Below, piece after piece: positions 16,144 to 24,849 of a stretch of 64,000 nt of DNA. Both the position numbers and the translations under genes were made by a program. The stretch is from Deferribacteraceae bacterium UBA6799. GTDB lineage: Bacteria > Chrysiogenota > Deferribacteres > Deferribacterales > Geovibrionaceae. The stretch covers positions 124,001 to 188,000 of the forward strand of contig DKFJ01000005.1 in NCBI GenBank assembly GCA_002452335.1, read 5' to 3'. Within the stretch, counting starts at the first letter, position 1, and each line of letters begins with the position of its first letter. Below the pieces are notes generated by a model. The model had not been told where the DNA came from. It did no database searches and saw nothing but the letters and a program-made list of their open reading frames with translations.

Positions 16144-18357
16144 TCAGAACTTTTTAGTAGTAAGTATAACGCCTTTCGCGATTCCGGCGGCGGCGTCTTT
16201 TCCTGTGCCCTCGCCTGCCAGTTCCTCAGACACAACGGGGAAGTGATATTCCCTGTGCTCTTCTGTGGCGGGAAGATAAGATTTTGCTGTGATGATGTTG
16301 GTGTGATATCTGGGGTTAACCGCCAGAGTACATACCTTCTCATCGGCTTTCTTATAGGTGTATGCTGTTTTGTCGAATTTGTTAGTCTTAACTTTTGCCA
16401 CACGTCCATCCACTTCAGACATATCCATGTCCTGAGCGCCGTAAACGGGAGCCACGTCTTTTTTGAATGTCTCATACGCGCACTCACAGACTTTTGCGCC
16501 CATGATCTCACCCAGATAAGCCGCTGTCTGAACATGTGTCTTCTGTGTGCCCTTCGCCGCTACCACACGGTTAACGGGAACCAGTCTGCCGTCCAGAGTG
16601 GTGAATGTGCCGACAGTCTCAAGGCTGTCTTTCACACCCAGAACAACTGTAGCGGGTTTTTTGAACAGATCCACAGCTATGTATGTGGCTGCTTTTTTGA
16701 AAGCCTCCTGCATAGCCAGAGCGGGCTCGCATGTTGTGGGAGCGTTGAATCCGGCGTTGATCAGAAGTTTTATCTTTCCGCCGTTCAGGTCTTCCATCAG
16801 TTTCTGAGCTGTGTAACCGTTGCGTACGAATCCGGAAAGGACAGCACCCATGTAGTTTACCTGATCGTTCAGCACTATCACTGATTTCAGTTTTTCCTGA
16901 CCGATGAAATCGCAGAATGACAGAACAGCTTCGGCGGGTGTGCCTGACTGAAGGTATTCAGCGCCGATGATCACGGAAACTTTTTTGGCGTCTTTCAGCT
17001 GTGCGGGGATGTATTTCAGAGCGTCGTTCTGAACCTCGATGACGTTGGGGTTGTCAGAGGGTTTCGGAGCGGGAGCGTCTTTTTTCATCTCTTCCAGAGC
17101 TGTGGCGAAATCGCCGTAGTCTGCCATGTATGATTTTGTGATGAAAGTATCGTATTCGTATGTTCTCACGCCGGCCACAAAAACTTTTGCGTCATTGTGG
17201 ATGACGGCGTTCATTACTTTGTGTTTTACGCCCACTCCCTCTCTGCGGAAATCAGCGCCTATAACGAAAATCATGTCGCTGTCGCATACGTCGTTCAGTG
17301 TTCCTATGTTCTCCATAGTGTCAAACTTAGCGGCGTATTTATCATAGAAATCGCCCATGCGGAAATCAGTGCAGCTCACATAGTTTTTTGAGCCGATGGA
17401 CTGCATGAGTTTTTTATATGCGGCGTAAGCCTCGTTGGTAAGGTTTGATGATGCCACCAGAGCGACCTCATCGCCTTTCAGACCTGCTATCTTGCCTTTC
17501 AGAAATGCTGTAGCCTCGTCCCAGTTTGTCTCGTTTCCGTTGACTATGGGGTTGAGTGCTCTGTCGGCTGAGTCCAGATATTTGAAAGCGAATCTGTCCT
17601 GAGCTGATATCTGACCGTTGCCCACCGCTGTGGCTCTGAGGATGCTGCCGTCCTTCACGCCGTATTCAACCTGCTCGCCGCAGGGAGAGAATACAGAAGA
17701 GGTAACGACATTTTCCAGATCCCATACACGGGCGGCGTGATGAAACTGAGCGTCCAGAAGAGCGCCCACGGGACATCTGTCGATACATGTACCGCAGAAG
17801 TCGCACTGAAGAGTGTCGCCTTTGGCGGGTACAACGTGGTTGAAGAATCCTCTGTCCTCCATTTTAAGAGCTGAGCAGCCTGTCATTTCGTGGCAGGATT
17901 TCATACACTTTTCGCAGAGAACGCAGAGGTTCTGGTTATATACTATTTTGTTCCATTTAACGACCGGGTCTTTCGGCTTGTCTGAAACGACTATCTCGTC
18001 CATCATGCCGAATTCGTATGCTGTGTTCTGGAGCTCGCATTCGCCCGCTTTGTCGCAGACGGGGCAGTCCAGAGGGTGTTTGATGAGGATGAAGTCCAGC
18101 ATGCGTTTTCTGTTTTCCCAGACTTTTTCGTTTTCTGTGTCCACAGTCATGCCGTCTTTCGCATAGGTCACGCAGGCGGCCTGAAGTCTCTCAGCGCCGT
18201 CAACCTCTACAAGGCAGAGTCTGCACGCGCCGGTGGGGGTGATGTCTTTCAGGTAGCACAGAGTGGGTATATTGATACCGTTTCTGGTAGCTACGTCCAG
18301 TATGCTTTCTCCCTCTGTAAAAGAGTAGGATTGTTTATTTATAATTATTTCAGCCAT
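16144..18357 (-). CDS. NuoG-like iron-sulfur oxidoreductase subunit (SfrA-like)
   Basis: The 737-residue protein has an N-terminal [2Fe-2S] domain with Cys34, 45, 48 and 62 (CYLKDITPTGACRLC). The His-Cys3 motif HPLDCPVCDKAGEC follows, then two ferredoxin [4Fe-4S] motifs (CVLCEKCMKSC, CDFCGTCIDRC) and a molybdopterin-oxidoreductase-like C-terminal domain, as in NuoG. No other nuo genes are present. Its only partner is the GltD/NuoF-like gene 15 bases upstream. That pairing matches Geobacter SfrAB, a cytoplasmic NADPH-oxidising complex first isolated as an Fe(III) reductase and later linked to acetate metabolism. Assignment to Sfr is by architecture; an electron-bifurcating or NADH-linked complex is possible. 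Confidence 0.75.
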   Translation of the reverse strand: MAEIIINKQSYSFTEGESILDVATRNGINIPTLCYLKDITPTGACRLCLVEVDGAERLQAACVTYAKDGMTVDTENEKVWENRKRMLDFILIKHPLDCPVCDKAGECELQNTAYEFGMMDEIVVSDKPKDPVVKWNKIVYNQNLCVLCEKCMKSCHEMTGCSALKMEDRGFFNHVVPAKGDTLQCDFCGTCIDRCPVGALLDAQFHHAARVWDLENVVTSSVFSPCGEQVEYGVKDGSILRATAVGNGQISAQDRFAFKYLDSADRALNPIVNGNETNWDEATAFLKGKIAGLKGDEVALVASSNLTNEAYAAYKKLMQSIGSKNYVSCTDFRMGDFYDKYAAKFDTMENIGTLNDVCDSDMIFVIGADFRREGVGVKHKVMNAVIHNDAKVFVAGVRTYEYDTFITKSYMADYGDFATALEEMKKDAPAPKPSDNPNVIEVQNDALKYIPAQLKDAKKVSVIIGAEYLQSGTPAEAVLSFCDFIGQEKLKSVIVLNDQVNYMGAVLSGFVRNGYTAQKLMEDLNGGKIKLLINAGFNAPTTCEPALAMQEAFKKAATYIAVDLFKKPATVVLGVKDSLETVGTFTTLDGRLVPVNRVVAAKGTQKTHVQTAAYLGEIMGAKVCECAYETFKKDVAPVYGAQDMDMSEVDGRVAKVKTNKFDKTAYTYKKADEKVCTLAVNPRYHTNIITAKSYLPATEEHREYHFPVVSEELAGEGTGKDAAAGIAKGVILTTKKF

Positions 18358-18372
18358 CTTGTCCGCTCCGCC

Positions 18373-20340
18373 TTATTTCGTTCCCAGACCGACCATAGCC
18401 ATACGCACGCAGCGTAAGCATCTGGTTGCCTCGTCATAAGCCTGCTGTAAGGTAAAGGGTTTCTCTACCTCCTGGTAGTTGTCCTTTCTCTCTTTTCCGG
18501 TCATTTTGTGCTGATGCACTCTGTGAATGGATTTTGTCTCCAGCTCGCAGACCTTTTCGGTTTTGTCGAAGACCTTGTTTTTATAAAGAGAGAGCTGGAG
18601 TGTCTCCTCCTCTGTGAGGTAGGGAGCGCCGTCCTCCAGATAGCGGTCTATCATGAGAGCGGCCCAGCGGGCAGCGCCGATAGCCTTCACAACAGTCATG
18701 GGACCCCACTCGCAGTCGCCGGCGGAGAACACTTTAGGATCTGTTGTGTCATAGAGATCGTCTCTGACCTTGAATGTGTTCCACTTGGTAACAGCCAGAC
18801 CGTCCTTCTCTGTGAGGAAGGTAAGGTCAGTGAACTGACCGATGGCGGGGATTATCACATCGCAGGGAATTATCTTTTCGGAGCCGGGTTTCGGCTCGGG
18901 TTTTCTACGTCCTGATTCATCGGGCTCGCCCAGAACCATCTCCACAACCTCAACACCGACAACCTTGCCGTTCTCGGCTACAACTTTTGTGGGGTTCCAG
19001 AGGAAGTGGAAGTTGATTCCCTCCTCTATAGCGTCCTCGATCTCGTAGTCCTCAGCGGGCATCTCTTTGCGTGAACGTCTGTAAACGAGGTTTACATCGG
19101 AAGCGCCCTCTCTCAGAGAGACACGCACGCAGTCGATAGCGGTGTTACCGCCGCCCACTACAACTACTTTCTTGCCTTTCACTCCGGTGTCTTTGCCGTG
19201 TGCCTGCTCCAGAAGGAAGCCGATACCGCTGGCGAATACGCCTTCGTATCCGTCCTTTTCACCTTCGATGCCCATGTCTCTTGATTTCCATGCGCCTATG
19301 GTGACCAGAACAGCGTCATAGTTCTTTTTCATATAATCGAGGGTGATGTCGTCTTTTTCATCGCCCAGTTTTTTACCGTATTCGATCTCCACGCCGAGAG
19401 ACTGGATGATCTCCACTTCTCTGCGGAGCAGGTGGCGGGGCTGTCTGTAGTCCGGAATACCCATAGCTACCATACCGCCGGGTTCGGGCTGCCATTCATA
19501 TATTTTCACGCTGTAGCCCATCAGAGCCAGATAGTATGCCGCTGTCAGACCTGCGGGTCCGGCGCCGACTATACCTACCTTTTTACCCTTTTCGGGGGCT
19601 TTGGCGGGGAGTCTCGGGTCTTTGTTGTTATAGTATTCGTAGTCCCAGGGGGTACGTTTCAGAACCATGATGCTCACCGGGTCTTCGTCCACCAGACCTC
19701 TGCGGCAGTTCGCTTCGCAGGGGTGGGGACACACACGACCGCACACGCCGGGAAGGGGCATGGTCTCGCGGATGGTGGCAAGAGCGTCAAGGTATCTGTG
19801 GTCTTTGATCTCTTCTATGAACTCAGGAATCTGGACATTGGCAGGGCATCCCGCTGTGCAGGGCGCTGTGACATGTCTGAAGAATTCCATGCTCTCTTTT
19901 TTTACTTCTTTTGTGATCTGATCTCTGAAATTTTTAAGAAAAGCTCTCACAGGAACAGTTGATGTGGGGGCGACTGTACATTTGGCTGATGTGAATATAG
20001 ATTCGGCGATCTCGATCGCTTTGTCTATATCAGCCTCAGTGCAGGCTCCTGAACGTATCTTCATAAGCTGCTCAGCCAGAAGTCTGGTTCCCACACGTCC
20101 GGGGAAACATCTTCCGCAGCACCCGTGACCGCTGATCTCCTGCATATAGTTGGCAAGAGCGGCCAGAATGTCAACACTGTCATCAAAAACGAGGAAGCCG
20201 TCCCAGTTAATCAGAACCTTGAGAGGCTTGTCTCTGTACTCGTCAGGAGTCTGGAAAGGGGATTCTGTCCACTCCTCTTTAGCTTTGGTACGATTGTCAA
20301 TTATGGTATCCTTATAGTACCCGTAGCAAACTTGTGCCAT
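18373..20340 (-). CDS. GltD-like FAD/NAD(P) oxidoreductase fused to a NuoF C-terminal Fe-S domain (SfrB-like)
   Basis: Residues 40-140 resemble the Fe-S end of NuoF, with HGCCGRCFPGRVGT near 72-85 and a fourth Cys at 121. A GltD-type domain follows, with Cys clusters CTAGC (161) and CGRVCPHPCEANC (200-212). The FAD loop is GAGPAG (259), the NAD(P) loop VGGGNTAID, and the second FAD motif VFSAGDC. Such subunits pass electrons between NAD(P)H, FAD and Fe-S centres. I chose the ATG at 20340 because GGAG lies six bases upstream; an in-frame ATG four codons earlier has nothing. It is cotranscribed with the NuoG-like gene. The promoter region holds striking palindromes. Confidence 0.8.
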   Translation of the reverse strand: MAQVCYGYYKDTIIDNRTKAKEEWTESPFQTPDEYRDKPLKVLINWDGFLVFDDSVDILAALANYMQEISGHGCCGRCFPGRVGTRLLAEQLMKIRSGACTEADIDKAIEIAESIFTSAKCTVAPTSTVPVRAFLKNFRDQITKEVKKESMEFFRHVTAPCTAGCPANVQIPEFIEEIKDHRYLDALATIRETMPLPGVCGRVCPHPCEANCRRGLVDEDPVSIMVLKRTPWDYEYYNNKDPRLPAKAPEKGKKVGIVGAGPAGLTAAYYLALMGYSVKIYEWQPEPGGMVAMGIPDYRQPRHLLRREVEIIQSLGVEIEYGKKLGDEKDDITLDYMKKNYDAVLVTIGAWKSRDMGIEGEKDGYEGVFASGIGFLLEQAHGKDTGVKGKKVVVVGGGNTAIDCVRVSLREGASDVNLVYRRSRKEMPAEDYEIEDAIEEGINFHFLWNPTKVVAENGKVVGVEVVEMVLGEPDESGRRKPEPKPGSEKIIPCDVIIPAIGQFTDLTFLTEKDGLAVTKWNTFKVRDDLYDTTDPKVFSAGDCEWGPMTVVKAIGAARWAALMIDRYLEDGAPYLTEEETLQLSLYKNKVFDKTEKVCELETKSIHRVHQHKMTGKERKDNYQEVEKPFTLQQAYDEATRCLRCVRMAMVGLGTK

Positions 20341-20395
20341 TACACACTCCACGGAAATTTATCGTTATGCAATAGTATGCACTTATACGGCAATG

Positions 20396-20431
20396 GTATA
20401 CTGTATACGATCTTCGTATAACACAATTATA
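20396..20431 (-). promoter_or_regulatory. Palindromic operator cluster and -10 box before the SfrAB-like operon
   Basis: A minus-strand TATAAT (20431-20426) is followed directly by two overlapping perfect palindromes. One is TATACGA-TCT-TCGTATA (20404-20420), the other GTATAC-T-GTATAC (20396-20408). A TATGCA direct repeat lies close by (20366-20381). The sites cover the expected start of transcription, where a repressor would act. No good -35 box is seen, so activator dependence is possible. No adjacent regulator gene suggests the binding protein. Confidence 0.45.
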
Positions 20432-20528
20432 AATCCATGTCTAGAATTTTGTTCGTTTTTTGCTCAAGTAAAAAAGGATATTTAACCCTACCGAAAAGCA
20501 CTGATTTTAATACCATTTCAGCGGTCTA

Positions 20529-20557
20529 TTGACAAAAAAGGTTCGTGAACTTATGCT
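20529..20557 (+). promoter_or_regulatory. Sigma-70-type promoter before the 20633 gene
   Basis: TTGACA (20529-20534), 17 bases, TATGCT (20552-20557). The predicted start near 20564 leaves a leader of about 65 bases with a T8 tract and an AAGGAGG ribosome site before the ATG at 20633. Confidence 0.65.
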
Positions 20558-20632
20558 CTGGTAGTACACGGGCGTTTTTTTTGGTATCATCGAAACAGCC
20601 ACATCGTTTTATTTAACAGCAAGGAGGCGATC

Positions 20633-21148
20633 ATGAAAAAAATTATGGTTTTTCTGGTTATTATTTTTTCGGTTTGCGCCTTTGCCGAAACAACTCTGGA
20701 CGTCAATATCACATATGAGGGATCCCAGATGAAGGTGAAGGAGACTATCTGCGGAATTACTCCGGATCTGGAGAACGGATACGCCGCTGATGCCGACGGA
20801 TGCTACTACACCACCTATGTGCTGGATGAGCCGCTGTACGGATACGTCTTTGAGCCCAGAACAAAAGATCTGCCCGCCGGCACCAGAGCGGCATACTATA
20901 TAGCCTTTTACGACAGCACCATCCCCGAAGGAAAAAAACTGCACACCTATGTCATGAATGACGGAGAAAAGATAAGATCCGTGGAGGGACTGTATCACGA
21001 CAGGATAATACAGGGCGTGGTGGTTCTGAAAGACGGCGAATACCTGCGCATGACATCCGACAAAGAACCGCCTTACATATATATTTATATCGTCACATTC
21101 ATAGTGGTTATCATAGGAGTGTTCTTTATCGTCAGACGGAAGAACTGA
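20633..21148 (+). CDS. Exported membrane-anchored protein of unknown function
   Basis: I do not recognise the family. The 171-residue product has an N-terminal signal peptide (MKKIMVFLVIIFSVCAFA), an extracytoplasmic domain of about 120 residues predicted as mostly beta, and a C-terminal transmembrane helix ending in RRKN. It would be tethered in the inner membrane with its domain outside. One Cys (residue 32) follows the signal region and another lies at about 50, so a disulfide is possible. Its stop codon overlaps the next ATG by one base (TGATG), so it is coupled to the formyltransferase-like gene. The AAGGAGG site is strong. Confidence 0.6.
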   Translation: MKKIMVFLVIIFSVCAFAETTLDVNITYEGSQMKVKETICGITPDLENGYAADADGCYYTTYVLDEPLYGYVFEPRTKDLPAGTRAAYYIAFYDSTIPEGKKLHTYVMNDGEKIRSVEGLYHDRIIQGVVVLKDGEYLRMTSDKEPPYIYIYIVTFIVVIIGVFFIVRRKN

Positions 21149-22017
21149 TGGACATAATCCTCTTCACCGCCAACGTCACGGGGGCTATGCTGCTGGACAC
21201 TCTGAAGACGGGGTCTCTGCGCCCGCATGTCATCACTTACTCAAAAGGGTTTCAGAGGACAGGACTGGCTGATGATTTCACCAGATTCACCAATGATTTT
21301 CCCATAACATTCATCAGCGCCAACAGCCACGAAAAATGTCCGGAGCTGGAGCAGATAATGAAGGGCAATATCGCCGTATGCGTTGACTGGACAAAAGATT
21401 TTTTCGCCGGCGCCGGTTATCCCGTGATATATTCCCACCCGTCTCTTCTGCCCCTGTACAGGGGCTACAGCGCCGTCACCGAACAGTTCGAGCGTGGAGT
21501 TGCCGTCAGCGGCGCCACATTCTATCTGATGAGCGAACAGATAGACGGCGGCGACATCATATATCAGCAGAAGATCAGGCTTGATTTTAACGATTATCCT
21601 ATGGATTTTTATCAGAAATATATTCCCGTCTGCGCGGAATTCATCCACGAGCTGAACATGAGAGGTCCGGAAGGTTTCGGCAGAACACCGCAGAACCCTG
21701 ACAGCGCTGTCTATCTGCAAAGAAAACGCACCAGAGACGCTCTTATCGATTTTAACCGTGACGCCTTCAGCCTTTATAACCACATCAGGGCTTACAGCCG
21801 TCCTTTTTTCGGGGCATATTTTCTGATGAACGGTCAGAAAGCGACCGTATGGAGAGCCTCCACTGAAAAATGGCAGGGAGACTACGGCGAGCCGGGAACC
21901 ATAATCGACATTTATGACAAACAGATAGAAGTTGCCTGCGGCAGCGGGACGATCATGCTCACCGACTGCGACGGAATCAATGCAGACAACCTGTCCATAG
22001 GCTGCCAGTTCGCTTAG
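21148..22017 (+). CDS. Formyltransferase-like protein with altered catalytic motif
   Basis: The region around residues 90-150 carries the formyltransferase signature SHPSLLPLYRGYSAV and the downstream SEQIDGGDIIYQQ, as in methionyl-tRNA formyltransferase and sugar N-formyltransferases. The catalytic triad is normally Asn-His-Asp; here His (SHPS) and Asp (QIDGGD) are present. The position two before the His is Tyr instead of Asn, so activity is doubtful. The C-terminal region (from about 185) looks like the Fmt C-terminal domain. At 289 residues it is slightly short. A sugar formyltransferase or a non-catalytic homologue are both possible. It overlaps convergent lpxK by four bases. Confidence 0.65.
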   Translation: MDIILFTANVTGAMLLDTLKTGSLRPHVITYSKGFQRTGLADDFTRFTNDFPITFISANSHEKCPELEQIMKGNIAVCVDWTKDFFAGAGYPVIYSHPSLLPLYRGYSAVTEQFERGVAVSGATFYLMSEQIDGGDIIYQQKIRLDFNDYPMDFYQKYIPVCAEFIHELNMRGPEGFGRTPQNPDSAVYLQRKRTRDALIDFNRDAFSLYNHIRAYSRPFFGAYFLMNGQKATVWRASTEKWQGDYGEPGTIIDIYDKQIEVACGSGTIMLTDCDGINADNLSIGCQFA

Positions 22018-22910
22018 CGCATATCCAGTATCTGAAAGAATCTTTCTCTGTCTTTCAGATCTATGTCTATCTTGGCGTAAACCATGTCGTCTTTCATATC
22101 CTGAGTCAGCTTCACATAATCCTTCTCCGTGGTGACGACCATGTCTGCCTCCATCTCGGACGCTTTTTTCATGATGCTGTAACCCTCACGGTCGAGATAT
22201 CTGTGGTGGTCGCCGAATATCTTTCTGCGGACCAGCTTTATCCCCAGCTTGGTGAGAAATGAGAAAAATTTATATGGAGTGGCTATGCCGCAAAAGGCAT
22301 AGGCTGTTTTACCCTGATAGTCGATGTCCAGTTTCCCCTGACTGTTATAGAATCCGGCGAATTTTACATCGCTGAAGAAAACGGGCTTATCTTTAACATA
22401 TTTCGCGGTCTTTTCCGGAATGGATGTGTCGTCCGCCCGGGTGAAAATCACTATGTCGGCACGCTCTATGGCGCTCGCCGGCTCACGCAGATATCCGAAG
22501 GGAAACATCCATCCGGTGGACACGGGTCTTTTATGATCCAGCAGGCATATATCTATGTCACGCTTCATTCTTTTGTGCTGAAAACCGTCATCCAATATAT
22601 AGATGTCCGGCTTGAACTCACGCTCGGCGTATTCAAAAGACTCCCTGCGCTCCTTGCCTGTGATGACTATCGCCTTCGGGCAGTTCACCGCTATCATATA
22701 AGGCTCGTCAGCCGCCATGTCCGGACCTATCAGAATATTCTCACCGTCGCTGATGACGGCGGTGTCATATCCGATGCGCCCTCTGTAGCCTCTGGAGAGC
22801 ACGCACACCTTCTTCCCCTGATCTATGAAATGCTGAGCGGTCATGATGGCAAAGGGCGTCTTGCCAGTCCCACCCAGCGATATGTTTCCTATGGATATAA
22901 TTTTAGCCAT
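22014..22910 (-). CDS. lpxK: Tetraacyldisaccharide 4'-kinase, short form lacking the N-terminal anchor
   Basis: LpxK phosphorylates the 4' position of the lipid A precursor disaccharide. The P-loop is GNISLGGTGKTPF, followed by VLSRGYRGR, DDGFQH and the conserved acidic/aromatic core typical of LpxK. The protein begins only eight residues before the P-loop, whereas E. coli LpxK has about 47 extra N-terminal residues including the membrane helix. The gene overlaps the upstream glycosyltransferase by eight bases, so there is little room for a longer product. No clear ribosome site precedes the ATG. It probably works with the neighbouring glycosyltransferase in LPS synthesis. Confidence 0.86.
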   Translation of the reverse strand: MAKIISIGNISLGGTGKTPFAIMTAQHFIDQGKKVCVLSRGYRGRIGYDTAVISDGENILIGPDMAADEPYMIAVNCPKAIVITGKERRESFEYAEREFKPDIYILDDGFQHKRMKRDIDICLLDHKRPVSTGWMFPFGYLREPASAIERADIVIFTRADDTSIPEKTAKYVKDKPVFFSDVKFAGFYNSQGKLDIDYQGKTAYAFCGIATPYKFFSFLTKLGIKLVRRKIFGDHHRYLDREGYSIMKKASEMEADMVVTTEKDYVKLTQDMKDDMVYAKIDIDLKDRERFFQILDMR

Positions 22911-23676
22911 TATTGCGTTTTCCGTCCTGTATCTCTTTTAAAAAAAGGTATTTTAAATACACATATATATATGAGCTGACAGCCACGGCGAATCCGGCGA
23001 AGCCGTCCATGAAGCCCATTTTAATCACATATTTTTTAACAAAGGCAAACAAAGGCTTGGTGATAATAGCGAAATAGCTGAATCTCCGTCCGTTGTCATA
23101 ATATGACTGAGCGGCTATTTTGGAATATTTCACCAGCCGCTGATAGTGATCGTAGATATCCCTATATGAATAGTGAAGCAGGTAACCGCTTCTCAGCTTA
23201 GATGTTTTACCGTTTATTTTCAGCACATCGTGGGGGTCGTAACCAGCCCATTTCGGCATGGAAGATCTCTTCACCAGTCTCAGCTTCCAGTCCGGCTGCC
23301 ATGAATATTTCAGGAATTTCCCCATATAAAAGGTACGGCGGTTAACCTCATATCCGTCATATTCGCCGCTTTTTACAGCGTTTATAATATCTTGGGCGAG
23401 TTCACCGTCCACCACCTCGTCGCAGTCCAGCGCCAGTATCCACTCCTCTGAACACTTATCTATGGCGGAATTCTTCTGCCCTATGTGACCTTTCCAGTCC
23501 TCGTCATATACTTTCGCCCCACATCCGGCGGCTATTTTCACCGTATCGTCCGTGGAATGAGAGTCCACCACGATGATCTCGGAGGCAAATGGAGCCACAG
23601 CTTCCAGAGTACGGCGGATGTTTTGCTCTTCATTAAAAGAAATTACAGCTACTGAAAGAGGAAGTTTTTCATTCAT
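22903..23676 (-). CDS. Family 2 glycosyltransferase, WaaE/KdtX-like (LPS core)
   Basis: GT-A fold: LSVAVISFNEEQNI at the N-terminus, DSHSTDDTV, and the metal-binding DxD region LDCDEVVD near residue 88. The sequence from WKGHIGQKNSAID through PKWAGYDPHDVLKI matches WaaE-type beta-1,4-glucosyltransferases of the LPS inner core. A C-terminal hydrophobic segment (about 210-245) suggests membrane attachment. I chose the ATG at 23676 because AAGGTGAT lies at the right distance. It leads directly into lpxK. The exact sugar is unknown. Confidence 0.82.
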   Translation of the reverse strand: MNEKLPLSVAVISFNEEQNIRRTLEAVAPFASEIIVVDSHSTDDTVKIAAGCGAKVYDEDWKGHIGQKNSAIDKCSEEWILALDCDEVVDGELAQDIINAVKSGEYDGYEVNRRTFYMGKFLKYSWQPDWKLRLVKRSSMPKWAGYDPHDVLKINGKTSKLRSGYLLHYSYRDIYDHYQRLVKYSKIAAQSYYDNGRRFSYFAIITKPLFAFVKKYVIKMGFMDGFAGFAVAVSSYIYVYLKYLFLKEIQDGKRNNG

Positions 23677-23763
23677 ATCAATATCACCTTGCAAGGCAGA
23701 TTATATCAGGTTATAAACACTTAATACAAGATTTACTTTTATTGGTATAATTTCACTTATTAT

Positions 23764-23790
23764 TGTTAAATTTCTCTTTCTAAATTAACA
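23764..23790. promoter_or_regulatory. Inverted repeat TGTTAA...TTAACA before the IclR gene
   Basis: TGTTAA (23764-23769) and TTAACA (23785-23790) flank a 15-base AT-rich spacer, with partial extension of the arms inward. It sits in the AT-rich region between the divergent glycosyltransferase and IclR genes. IclR regulators often repress their own gene from such sites, so this is a candidate operator. The assignment rests on position only. Confidence 0.35.
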
Positions 23791-23878
23791 AAACTGTGGT
23801 TTACTTTTTTAAGATACGCACATAATTATAACGATATTATAATTTATTAACCATCATTAGGTTAAGGAGTATATATTT

Positions 23879-24667
23879 ATGGCTTACAAACCGGATGTAA
23901 AACCTGTTCAGTCTGTTTACCACGCTTTACAGCTTTTCGAAGTCTTCAGAAACGCTGAAAATAAAGACGAATTCGGTGTGACCGAGCTGAGCAAATCTCT
24001 GGGGCTTCATAAAAACAACGTGTTCAGGCTTCTCGCCACTCTGGCATCCAGAGGCTACATTGAACAAAATCTCAATACAGAAAATTATCGTCTGGGAATA
24101 GGTATTTTTAATCTTGGACAAAAATTCGTGAACAAACTCGGAATTTTAAAACTCGCCAGACCTTTTATGGAAAAGATAGTTGCCGACGTGAACGAATCCG
24201 TATACATCGGCATTCTGCGTGAGGGCAACGTGATATATCTGGACATAGCGGAGACCAATCTCCCCGTGCGTGTCGTATCCCGTGTGGGAAAAGACGTTCC
24301 GGCATACTGCACAGCCATAGGCAAGGTTCAGCTGGCCTTCTCCTCCGAAGAAGAGATCAACAAGATATACATGGGCGCAAGGCTCAAAAGGTATACCGAC
24401 ACCACAGTGACATCACTGCCCGTTCTGAAAAAAGAGCTGAAGCAGGTCGCCATTGACAACTTCGCTCTGGACAATGAAGAGTTCGAAAACCGTGTCCGCT
24501 GTATAGCCGTTCCGGTGAAGGACTATCTGGGAGTTCCGGTGGCGGCGCTGTCTGTCACAGGTCCGGCGTGCCGTATGACCGAAACCAGAATGCACAAAGA
24601 GATCCTGCCCATAGCGAAAAAATATGCCAGAGAGATTTCCAAACGTCTCGGATATCAGGAAGCGTAA
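23879..24667 (+). CDS. IclR-family transcriptional regulator
   Basis: A winged HTH at residues 10-75 (VTELSKSLGLHKNNVFRLLATLASRGYIEQ) is followed by the IclR effector-binding domain (about 85-255) with the conserved PAYCTAIGKVQLA and RCIAVPVKD...VAALSVTGP. It is 262 residues, the normal length. AAGGAGT lies before the ATG. No catabolic operon is next to it, so the effector and targets are unknown. A strong terminator follows. Confidence 0.92.
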   Translation: MAYKPDVKPVQSVYHALQLFEVFRNAENKDEFGVTELSKSLGLHKNNVFRLLATLASRGYIEQNLNTENYRLGIGIFNLGQKFVNKLGILKLARPFMEKIVADVNESVYIGILREGNVIYLDIAETNLPVRVVSRVGKDVPAYCTAIGKVQLAFSSEEEINKIYMGARLKRYTDTTVTSLPVLKKELKQVAIDNFALDNEEFENRVRCIAVPVKDYLGVPVAALSVTGPACRMTETRMHKEILPIAKKYAREISKRLGYQEA

Positions 24668-24673
24668 CATCAC

Positions 24674-24701
24674 AGCGGAGCTAAAAGCTCCGCTTTTTTT
24701 T
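24674..24701 (+). terminator. Terminator after the IclR gene
   Basis: AGCGGAGCT (24674-24682) pairs with AGCTCCGCT (24686-24694) around AAA, followed by an uninterrupted run of eight T. Confidence 0.9.
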
Positions 24702-24777
24702 GTCATTACGAGGAATAACATGACGAAGTAATCTCACTGTCTGAGATTGCCATGTCGCCAAGGCTCCTCGCAATGAC
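24702..24777. repeat. REP-like palindromic element, copy 1
   Basis: Outer arms GTCATTACGAGG (24702-24713) and CCTCGCAATGAC (24766-24777) pair with one mismatch. An inner hairpin AATCTCA/TGAGATT (24730-24748) lies inside. The same GTCATTGCGA/GCAATCT words recur at 31975, 32257, 46841 and 51119. The element lies between the IclR terminator and the dnaX promoter. Confidence 0.75.
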
Positions 24778-24814
24778 GTAATGCTGAACTGAATTTATTA
24801 CCTCATATATTAGC

Positions 24815-24843
24815 TTGACTGTCAAAGGCACATCCTTTAACTT
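24815..24843 (+). promoter_or_regulatory. dnaX promoter, predicted start at the ATG
   Basis: TTGACT (24815-24820), 17 bases, TAACTT (24838-24843). The dnaX ATG is at 24850, six bases after the -10 box, so the transcript would have essentially no leader. No ribosome-binding site is seen upstream. Confidence 0.45.
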
Positions 24844-24849
24844 CTTTAT

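Noticed and set aside
16071..16535. Minus-strand ORF of 154 codons overlapping the end of the NuoG-like gene
   Set aside because: It is out of frame with the NuoG-like protein and runs through the terminator. The sequence has no recognisable motif.
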